From: an uncultured Olsenella sp.
GTDB lineage: Bacteria > Actinomycetota > Coriobacteriia > Coriobacteriales > Atopobiaceae
DNA: 64,000 nucleotides
Direction of reading: 5' to 3'
Assembly: GCA_949287905.1 (NCBI GenBank)
Contig: CASEHX010000001.1
Location: 1-64,000, forward strand
Positions 57,694 to 64,000 of the stretch are shown piece by piece; positions within the stretch are counted from its first letter, which is position 1, and every line of letters begins with the position of its first letter. Under the pieces are notes generated by a model, which saw nothing but the letters and a program-made list of their open reading frames with translations, did not search any database and was not told the DNA's origin. A program made the position numbers and the translations under genes.

Positions 57694-59328
57694 TTAGCGG
57701 CGCGTCTCGCGGGCGACGAGCGACTCCGCCCCGTACTTGGCGCGCAGCGCCGGCTTCTCAATCTTACCCGTGGGGTTTCTCGGCACGGGCGCAAAGATCA
57801 CGCGACGCGGACGCTTGTAGCGCGGCAGGCGTCCGCAGAAGGTCTCGATGTCGCTTTCGGTGAGCGCGGCGCCCGGCTTGAGCTCGATGATCGCCGCGGG
57901 GATCTCTCCCAGGCGCTCGTCGGGCAGGCCGATCACGGCAACGTCCTTGATCGCGGGGTGACCCATGAGGAAGTCCTCGATCTCCACGGGGTAGAGGTTC
58001 TCTCCGCCCATGATGATGACGTCCTTCTTGCGGTCGACGATCCAGTAGAAGCCGTCCTCGTCCTGGCGAGCCATGTCTCCGGTGTGGAGCCAGCCGTCCA
58101 CGAGGGTCTCGGCCGTGGCCTCGGGGTCCTTGTAGTAGCACTCCATGAGGCCCGGGCCCTGAACGCAGAGCTCGCCGACCTCGCCGGGCGTGACCTCGGC
58201 GCCGTTCTCGCCCACGATCTTGCACTTCCAGCGGTAGCCGGGGACGCCGATGGCGCCCACGTGGTCGATGTTCTCCACGCCCAGGTGCACGCAGCCCGGA
58301 CCCATGGACTCCGAGAGGCCGTAGTTGGTGTCGTAGTCGTGGTGCGGGAAGACCTCGCGCCAGCGACGGATCAGCGAGAGGGGCACGGGCTGGGCGCCGA
58401 TGTGCATGAGGCGCCACTGGTCGAGCTTGTAGTTGTCCAGACGGACGGTGCCCTCCTCGATGGCGACGAGGATGTCCTGCGCCCACGGCACGAGCAGCCA
58501 CACGATGGTGCAGCCCTCGTTAGACGCGGTCTCGAGCACGGTCTTGGGCGAGACGCCGCGCAGAAGCACGCCGCGGCCGCCCACCATGAGGCTGCCCAGC
58601 CAGTGCATGCATGCGCCCGTGTGGTAGAGCGGCGGGATGCAGAGGAACACGTCGTCGTGTGTCTGGCCGTGGTGGTGCTGCTCCATCTCGGCGGCCTGAG
58701 TGAGGCTCTGGTGGTGATGCAGAATCGCCTTGGGGAATCCCGTGGTGCCACTGGAGAAGTAGATGGCGGCGTCCTCGTCCTCGGAAAGCGGCACGCGCGG
58801 GTCTGCCGAGGAGCAGAGGCTCGCCAGCTCGCGGTAGCTCTCCGCCCAGGTGGGGCAGTCGTCGCCCACGTAGAAGAGCAGGCGCCCGGCGTGGATGCGG
58901 TCGACGATCTCCTCCACGCGGCCGATGAACTCCGGGCCAAAGACCAGGATGTCAACGTCTGCCTTGTCCAGGCAGTACTCGATCTCGTCTGCGGAGTAGC
59001 GGAAGTTCAGCGGTACCACCGTGGCGCCCGACTTGAGGACGCCAAAGTAGAGCGGCAGCCACTCGATGCAGTTGTAGAGCAGGATGGCCACCTTGTCGTC
59101 CTTGCGCACGCCGCGCGACAGCAGCAGGTTGGCAAAGCGGTTGGCCTTCTCGTCAAAGACGGACCAGGTCATCTCGCGGCGGAACGGCTCGTCGTCGGTG
59201 GTCTCCACCAGGTCGTAGTCGCGCCAGGTGATGTGGCGGTTCTCGCGCCGCTCGGGGTTGACCTCCACGAGGGCGACCTCGTTCGGGTACTTCTCGGCGT
59301 TCGCGCGCAGCATGTCGACGATGGTCAT
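57694..59328 (-). CDS. AMP-forming acyl/aryl-CoA ligase
   Basis: 544 aa, ANL superfamily: AMP-binding motif AAIYFSSGTTGFPKAILHHH, a NYGLSESMGPG region, and DGWLHTGDMARQDEDGFYWIVDRKKDVIIMGGENLYPVEIE with the C-terminal hinge and catalytic lysine in NPTGKIEK. It activates a carboxylic acid to its CoA ester via an acyl-adenylate. Directly upstream of iorAB and in the same direction, so it probably handles aryl acids such as phenylacetate or indoleacetate, although medium-chain acids cannot be excluded. ATG at 59328; upstream ribosome site AAAGGCC is modest. Confidence 0.9.
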   Translation of the reverse strand: MTIVDMLRANAEKYPNEVALVEVNPERRENRHITWRDYDLVETTDDEPFRREMTWSVFDEKANRFANLLLSRGVRKDDKVAILLYNCIEWLPLYFGVLKSGATVVPLNFRYSADEIEYCLDKADVDILVFGPEFIGRVEEIVDRIHAGRLLFYVGDDCPTWAESYRELASLCSSADPRVPLSEDEDAAIYFSSGTTGFPKAILHHHQSLTQAAEMEQHHHGQTHDDVFLCIPPLYHTGACMHWLGSLMVGGRGVLLRGVSPKTVLETASNEGCTIVWLLVPWAQDILVAIEEGTVRLDNYKLDQWRLMHIGAQPVPLSLIRRWREVFPHHDYDTNYGLSESMGPGCVHLGVENIDHVGAIGVPGYRWKCKIVGENGAEVTPGEVGELCVQGPGLMECYYKDPEATAETLVDGWLHTGDMARQDEDGFYWIVDRKKDVIIMGGENLYPVEIEDFLMGHPAIKDVAVIGLPDERLGEIPAAIIELKPGAALTESDIETFCGRLPRYKRPRRVIFAPVPRNPTGKIEKPALRAKYGAESLVARETRR

Positions 59329-59867
59329 GTTCTGGCCTTTCGGGTCTTGTCACATAGTCCCCACATCATAGCCCGCCGGCGGTCGTTCGAGGCGGCTGTG
59401 TGCGGCGCGGTAACGTTCCCGTGACGTGCCGAGGCAGAAAAACGGGCGTCCGGTGTCACTTTTGGCCTCGTTTGTGTGAATGTGCCCGCCTCCCAAGACG
59501 AGCATGGCGTCATTTGGCGACGTTTCCCCAGATAGAGATTTCAGAATCTATGGGAAATTTCGCAAGGGAGAAAAAAATCCACACAAACGAGGCCCAAAGT
59601 GACATCGGAGGGCTGAAATACTGCCCCGAGCCGTCTCCGTGCCATCTCCTGGTCGGAAACACGCCCGCGAGCCTCGCCGCCTTCCGGGCGACGCACGCCC
59701 GCGAGCCTCGCCGCCTCCCGTGCGCGCTGAGTCTGCGAGCCTCGCTGCCTTGAGGGTCGAGCGCGACTGCGGACTTTGCTGTCTCCCGGCGGAGCGCGCC
59801 TTTGAGCATTGTGGGAGCGCGCCTGTGCTACCCTCGTGGCGAGAAGACCGCGGACTTGGGAGGTCCC
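59329..59867. repeat. Intergenic region with 151-bp inverted-repeat element and 34-bp direct repeats
   Basis: Arms at 59454-59481 (TGTCACTTTTGGCCTCG...) and 59577-59604 are inverted copies matching at 26 of 28 bases, enclosing an AT-richer 95-base centre with a second dyad, ATAGAGATTTCAGAATCTAT. This may be a small non-autonomous element. At 59661-59755 a unit containing CGCGAGCCTCGCCGCC recurs with a 34-base period, three times. No gene is seen. Confidence 0.65.
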
Positions 59868-60539
59868 ATGCGACGGCTGCTGGTTGTGGAGGACGACGCT
59901 CGACTGCGCGACGAGCTCTGCGTGCTGCTCGAGCGCAATGGCTACGAGGCCACGGCGCTCTCGAGCTTCGAGGACGCGGCCGAGCAGATTGTGGCCGCAG
60001 CCCCCGACCTGGTGCTTCTTGACCTCAACCTGCCCGGGGTGGACGGCACCTACGTCTGTCGCGAGGTGCGCCGGCGTTCGAGCGTGCCCATCATCGTGGT
60101 GACCTCCCGCGACAACGACATGGACGAGCTGCTCACGCTCTCATTTGGCGCGGACGACTTCGTGCCCAAGCCCTACAACGACCAGGTCCTGCTCGCCCAT
60201 GTTGCCACCGTGCTCAAGCGCAGCTACGGCGAGGGTGCCACCTCAGCGGAGATCAGCCATGGCGGCGTCACGCTGGACACGGCCCGCTGCAGCGTGAGCG
60301 CGGGTGGGCGCACGGCCGAGCTCACCAAGAACGAGCTGCGTATCCTCGCGCTGCTCATGCGCAACGCCGGCGCGGTGGTGAGCCGCCAGCGCATCCAGGA
60401 GGAGCTCTGGGCCTCCGACGAGTTCGTGGACGACAACACGCTCACGGTGAACGTGAGCCACCTGCGCTCCACGCTTGCCAAGATCGGCGTGGAGGACTTC
60501 GTGCGCACCAAGCGCGGCATGGGCTATCTGGTGGAGTAG
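59868..60539 (+). CDS. BceR-type response regulator
   Basis: 223 aa. Receiver domain with VVEDDAR, phospho-acceptor Asp52 in VLLDLNLPG, VTSRD and Lys in FVPKPY; winged-helix domain from about 130 (AELTKNELRILALLMRNAGAVVSRQRIQEELW, VNVSHLRSTLAKIG). It pairs with the short-loop kinase downstream and the Bce-type ABC transporter at 61904. ATG 59868 follows GGGAGG. Confidence 0.92.
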   Translation: MRRLLVVEDDARLRDELCVLLERNGYEATALSSFEDAAEQIVAAAPDLVLLDLNLPGVDGTYVCREVRRRSSVPIIVVTSRDNDMDELLTLSFGADDFVPKPYNDQVLLAHVATVLKRSYGEGATSAEISHGGVTLDTARCSVSAGGRTAELTKNELRILALLMRNAGAVVSRQRIQEELWASDEFVDDNTLTVNVSHLRSTLAKIGVEDFVRTKRGMGYLVE

Positions 60540-60558
60540 GGAGCGAGAAGAACGCGGG

Positions 60559-60587
60559 TGATGAAAGGGGACTGCCCCTTTTCATCA
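60559..60587. repeat. Short GGGGACTGCCCC palindrome between bce regulator and kinase
   Basis: TGATGAAAGGGGACTGCC and a near-complementary arm (one extra T) form a hairpin in the 85-base gap, just after the 10-mer at 60544-60553. Confidence 0.65.
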
Positions 60588-60624
60588 GGCAGCAGGGGGA
60601 GTCCCCTTCCGCGTAAGGAGGAAC

Positions 60625-61653
60625 GTGACGTTTTGGGCCTACATCGCAGACCGGTTGGCCCCGCTCGCCGTGGCAGCGGTGGCGCTCGCGTTCTGCGCGC
60701 TCGTCATGACCGTCTACGGGATGGACGTGGCGGCGGTGGCGTTTGTCTGCGTCGTGCTCGTGCTCGCTGCCGTCGCGGCGCTCGTGCTGGACTGGCTGCA
60801 CCGACGCGCGTTCTACCAGCGGCTCGAGGACGCCATGAGCTCGGTGGACGAGGCCTACCTTGCCACGGAGCTCATAGAGCGTCCCGCTTTTCTCGAGGGC
60901 CAGCTCTTCTATGACGCACTCGACCGCGAGTCCAAGGCCATGCGCGACCGCATCGCTGCCGCGCGCCGTCGCCAGCGGGAGTACCGCGAGTACGTGGAGA
61001 CCTGGGTCCACGAGATCAAGACGCCCATCGCAGCCGCGCGCCTGGTGGCCCGCAACAACCCCTCGCCGGCCACGGAGTCCATGGACGCCGAGCTTGATCA
61101 GATCGAGGGCTACGTCGAGCAGGCGCTCTACTACTCGCGTGGCACCTCGCTCGACCGCGACTTCCAGATTCGCCAGGTCAGCCTCGCAGACGTGGTGCGC
61201 GACGCGCTGCGCCACAAGGCCCGAACGCTGATCGGCGCTCACGTGGCGCCGGAGCTGGGCGAGCTCGACCTCACGGTGCGCGCCGACCTCAAGTGGCTGT
61301 CGTTCGTGATCGGCCAGGTGCTCGTGAACGCCGCCAAGTACCGGGGCGAGAAGGACGGGCCGGGTCGCGTCCGCATCTGGTCCGAGCGCCGCGAGACCGG
61401 CCTCGACGCCTGGGAGACGGTGCTCGCGATAGCCGACGATGGCGTCGGCATCCCGGCAGCGGACGTGGGGCGCGTCTTTGACAAGGGCTTCACCGGCGAG
61501 AACGGCCGCCGCTTTGCGCGCTCCACCGGCATGGGTCTCTACCTCGTGCGCGAGCTCTGCGACAAGATGAGCGTCGGCGCGTGGCTCGAGTCCGAGGAGG
61601 GCGTGGGCACCACGGTCTTTCTCGCCTTCCCCGACAGCGCCGACCGCGCGTGA
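60625..61653 (+). CDS. BceS-type intramembrane-sensing histidine kinase
   Basis: 342 aa. Two membrane helices (about 10-32 and 36-57) with almost no outer loop, typical of BceS kinases that sense through their ABC transporter. The H-box is YVETWVHEIKTPIAAARL with His129; the ATP domain has GQVLVNAAKY, ADDGVGIP and STGMGLYLVRELCDKM. GTG 60625 lies behind AAGGAGGAA. It acts with the regulator upstream and the transporter downstream in antimicrobial-peptide response. Confidence 0.92.
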   Translation: MTFWAYIADRLAPLAVAAVALAFCALVMTVYGMDVAAVAFVCVVLVLAAVAALVLDWLHRRAFYQRLEDAMSSVDEAYLATELIERPAFLEGQLFYDALDRESKAMRDRIAAARRRQREYREYVETWVHEIKTPIAAARLVARNNPSPATESMDAELDQIEGYVEQALYYSRGTSLDRDFQIRQVSLADVVRDALRHKARTLIGAHVAPELGELDLTVRADLKWLSFVIGQVLVNAAKYRGEKDGPGRVRIWSERRETGLDAWETVLAIADDGVGIPAADVGRVFDKGFTGENGRRFARSTGMGLYLVRELCDKMSVGAWLESEEGVGTTVFLAFPDSADRA

Positions 61654-61682
61654 CTCGCGCGAAGTCACGCCTCGCATCAGAA

Positions 61683-61758
61683 CAACACGCACAGTTTGTT
61701 TTGATTTCACATATCCGCAGATGAAATTAACTCGCAGTGCAAACCGTGCGTGTTAATT
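61683..61758. repeat. ACACGCACGGTTTG-family repeat before the Bce ABC genes
   Basis: The arms AACACGCACAGTTTG (from 61683) and CAAACCGTGCGTGTTAA (ending 61757) flank TTTTGATTTCACATAT and GATGAAATTAACTCGC, closely matching the copy at 10704 and the one before selD. It lies about 150 bases upstream of the ATPase start. Confidence 0.85.
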
Positions 61759-61903
61759 TGTGGGACGTGCCGGTGCCTCGCAGCCCGCGGACTCGCACAA
61801 ACCTTACGAAAGCATAAGGCACCGATAAGCGCATTCGATGGCACCGCTCTTCTTGCCGGGCGAGTATGGTCGTGTACCAGAAGGGCAAACGAGAGGAACC
61901 ACA

Positions 61904-62701
61904 ATGGCACCTGCCCACATCCGTTCCAAGCAACCCGAGCAGCCCGTCCTGTCCTGCCGGGACGTCGAGAAGCTCTACGGCACCCGCGACAACGTCACCC
62001 GCGCCCTCGACGGCGTCTCGCTCGACGTCGTGGCAGGCGAGTACGTTGCCATCATGGGGCCGTCCGGCTCGGGCAAGACCACGCTCCTGAACTGCATCTC
62101 CACGATCGACCGACCCACCTCCGGCCACATCTACGTGGACGGCCAGGACATCACCGCCCTGCGTCCGGGCCAGCTCTCGAAGTTCCGCCGCGAGCGTCTG
62201 GGCTTTGTCTTCCAGGACTCAAACCTGCTCGACACCCTCACCGCGCGCGAGAACATCGCGCTCGCGCTCACGATCAACCGCACGCCCGCCCGCGAGGTAC
62301 CTGCCCGCGTGACCACCGTGGCGCAGCGCCTGGGTGTTGCCGACGTGCTTGACAAGTTCCCGCACGAGATGTCCGGCGGCCAGAAGCAGCGCGTCGCAGC
62401 GGCCCGCGCCATCGTGACCGACCCGTCGCTGGTCCTGGCCGACGAGCCCACCGGGGCCCTCGACTCGCGCAACTCGCGCCTGCTCCTGGAGAGCCTCGAG
62501 GATCTCAACAACGCTGGAGCCACGATCATCATGGTCACGCACGACTCCTTTGCCGCGAGCTACGCCCGCCGCGCCCTCTTCCTCAAGGACGGCCGCGTCT
62601 GGAACGAGCTCGTCCGCGGCACCAAGACGCGCAAGGCCTTCTTCAACGAGATCATGGACGTCGTGTCCTTCCTGGGAGGGGAGGGCGCAGATGTACGCTA
62701 G
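61904..62701 (+). CDS. Bce-type ABC transporter ATPase
   Basis: 265 aa. Walker [11 protein letters not shown]-loop [22 protein letters not shown], signature [14 protein letters not shown], Walker [13 protein letters not shown] and His in VTHDSF, the MacB/BceA type. It energises the BceB-like permease, whose start overlaps its end by 11 bases. ATG 61904 follows GAGAGGAA. Confidence 0.94.
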   Translation: MAPAHIRSKQPEQPVLSCRDVEKLYGTRDNVTRALDGVSLDVVAGEYVAIMGPSGSGKTTLLNCISTIDRPTSGHIYVDGQDITALRPGQLSKFRRERLGFVFQDSNLLDTLTARENIALALTINRTPAREVPARVTTVAQRLGVADVLDKFPHEMSGGQKQRVAAARAIVTDPSLVLADEPTGALDSRNSRLLLESLEDLNNAGATIIMVTHDSFAASYARRALFLKDGRVWNELVRGTKTRKAFFNEIMDVVSFLGGEGADVR

Positions 62702-64000
62702 GATCGCGCTCGGCAACGTCCGCAAGTCCTTCCGGGACTTCGCGGTCTTCTTCCTCACGCTGGCCTTTGGCGTCTGCGTGTTCTACGCCTTCGGCTCCAT
62801 CACCGACCAGGCCGCCGTCATCCAGATGGGCGAGGACCAGCGCCGCATGGTGCAGGCCCTCACGGACATCCTCTCCGGCCTCTCCGTCTTCGTTGTCGTC
62901 ATCCTCGGGTTTCTCGTGGTCTACGCCAACCGCTTCCTCATCCGGCGGCGCAAGCGCGAGTTTGGCATCTACCTCACGCTCGGCATGGACATCCGCCGCG
63001 TCTCGCTGATCGTGGTCATAGAGACGCTCGTCGTGGGTGTGGTCGCGCTCGCGGTGGGCCTGCTGCTGGGCCTTGCGCTCTCGCAGGTCATGATGTACGT
63101 CACGGCGGGGCTCTTCGAGGCCACGATCAGGGGCTTCGTCTTCGCGTTCTCGCCGGCGGCGGCACTCTCCACGGTGGCGTGCTTCGCGGGCATCTTCCTC
63201 GTGACGCTCGTCTTCAACGTGACCACGGTCAGCCGCTACAAGCTCATCGACCTCATCAACGCGGACAAGGTGAGCGAGAAGGTCCGTCTGCGCAGCCTGC
63301 CGCTCTCGGTGGTGCTCTTCCTCGTGTCGCTCGCGCTGATCGGCGTGGCGTACAAGACGCTGCTCGAGCACGGCATGATGGAGGAGGGCCCGTACTTCGC
63401 GCTGGCCACGGGCCTGGTTACGGTGGGCACGCTGCTGTTCTTCTTCTCGATCTCCGGCTTTGCGCTGCGTGCGCTCCAGGCGAGCCCGCGCGCCTACCTC
63501 TCCGGCCTCAACATGTTCGTGTTGCGCCAGCTCAACAGCCGCATCAACACCGCGTGGCTCTCCATCAGCATGGTGTGCGCGATGCTCTTCCTGGCCATCT
63601 GCGGCGTGTGCACGGGCTTCTCGGTGGCAACGGGCATGAACGAGAGCCTGCGCGTGGGCACGGTCTATGACATGTCGCTCATAAGCTACCCGATGGGCAT
63701 GGCCGTGCAGGATGCCGCGCCTTACGAGCAGGGCGGTCCGGCCGCGGCGGACGATTACGACGCCATCGCCCGCCTGCGCGCCGACATCCCCAACTACGAC
63801 GAGCTCTTCCGCGACGCCGTGCAGGTCAACCAGTACACCTACGACGCCGAGGGCAACCCGCTCGTGGACACCACCGTGGAGGAGCTCTTTGCCAACACGG
63901 ACTTCACCGGCAACGCCACCGTTCAGACCATGATGCAGGGCAATACCGCGCAGCGCCTCACCGTGGTACCCGTCTCTGAGTACAACACGCTGGCCCAGAT
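62691..64000 (+). CDS. Bce-type ABC permease (partial, runs off right edge)
   Basis: At least 436 aa visible. ATG 62691 overlaps the ATPase stop. The protein begins [17 protein letters not shown], with the first FtsX half (helices from about 17, 55, 100 and 140; cytoplasmic RRRKREFGIYLTLGM) and SRYKLIDLINADK linker, then further helices and the start of a large outer domain (from about residue 325: NESLRVGTVYDMSL onward). The outer domain is the peptide-binding part of BceB proteins. The open frame reaches base 64000 without a stop. Confidence 0.92.
   Translation, partial: MYARIALGNVRKSFRDFAVFFLTLAFGVCVFYAFGSITDQAAVIQMGEDQRRMVQALTDILSGLSVFVVVILGFLVVYANRFLIRRRKREFGIYLTLGMDIRRVSLIVVIETLVVGVVALAVGLLLGLALSQVMMYVTAGLFEATIRGFVFAFSPAAALSTVACFAGIFLVTLVFNVTTVSRYKLIDLINADKVSEKVRLRSLPLSVVLFLVSLALIGVAYKTLLEHGMMEEGPYFALATGLVTVGTLLFFFSISGFALRALQASPRAYLSGLNMFVLRQLNSRINTAWLSISMVCAMLFLAICGVCTGFSVATGMNESLRVGTVYDMSLISYPMGMAVQDAAPYEQGGPAAADDYDAIARLRADIPNYDELFRDAVQVNQYTYDAEGNPLVDTTVEELFANTDFTGNATVQTMMQGNTAQRLTVVPVSEYNTLAQ

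Overview
The window reads as chromosome of a high-GC anaerobic actinobacterium, most likely class Coriobacteriia (Olsenella/Atopobiaceae-like). This is inferred from strong GC bias in codon third positions, a type I-E CRISPR array, an LPXTG pilus operon, indolepyruvate ferredoxin oxidoreductase, and a selenium-dependent purine-degradation gene set typical of gut anaerobes. No rRNA or tRNA gene was recognised.

Layout. 1-1286: the distal end of a type I-E CRISPR array (21 repeats visible, cas genes off the left edge). 1287-3148: an AT-rich island with a TIR-domain membrane protein. 3149-5044: biotin transporter BioY and an AbiEi-like/DUF559-like protein. 5387-13746: a seven-gene anaerobic purine (urate) degradation operon: dpaL (ygeX), ygeY, ygeW, yqeA, a ModE-HTH/MocA fusion, hyuA and ridA. 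Every junction in it holds a long inverted repeat. 14619-20287: sortase-assembled pilus operon. 20531-22426: two divergent membrane-anchored XRE regulators sharing a 17-bp dyad. 22413-31237: selenium/molybdenum hydroxylase maturation (yqeC, yedF, DUF3343, a cysteine desulfurase-like enzyme, a yqeB-xdhC fusion) plus a FecCD-type ABC importer and a THEP1-like NTPase. 31419-33476: GntR(YtrA)-controlled ABC exporter. 33639-37250: Rrf2 regulator and DUF2200, divergent from three tandem SirTM-like sirtuins. 37274-45378: regulators, an orphan FtsX-type permease, an EamA exporter, a guanidine-III riboswitch with its Gdx exporter, an XRE-zinc-TipAS fusion, an AlkD-like protein and HigBA. 45541-48881: truncated sigma factor, ABC exporter and an Abi protein. 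49277-54688: two-component system, C39 peptidase-like protein, lipoprotein, YaiI/YqxD, SelD and YegP. 55088-59328: iorAB and an AMP-forming acyl-CoA ligase. 59868-64000: a Bce-type two-component system and ABC transporter, whose permease runs off the right edge.

How the genes fit. The dpaL-ridA operon, yqeBC/xdhC/mocA maturation genes, yedF/DUF3343/cysteine desulfurase and selD together describe anaerobic purine breakdown that depends on a labile-selenium molybdenum hydroxylase. The hydroxylase, ygfK and ssnA are not in this window. DpaL makes reactive enamine/imine products that RidA would hydrolyse, and YgeW with YqeA would recover ATP from carbamoyl groups.

The most unusual layer is repetitive. 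A 10-mer, GTTCTTCTCG/CGAGAAGAAC, occurs at least 31 times by hand count on both strands, inside and between genes, against roughly 0.1 expected by base composition. Several palindrome families also fill the intergenic spaces: a GGGGACAGACCCC family whose first TGA often is the stop codon of the preceding gene, a CCATCGCG/CGCGATGG family, and an ACACGCACGGTTTG family near gene starts. The most interesting gene-level systems are the three-sirtuin operon under an Rrf2 regulator, the yqeB-xdhC fusion whose linker is built from the 10-mer, and the TIR-membrane gene beside CRISPR.
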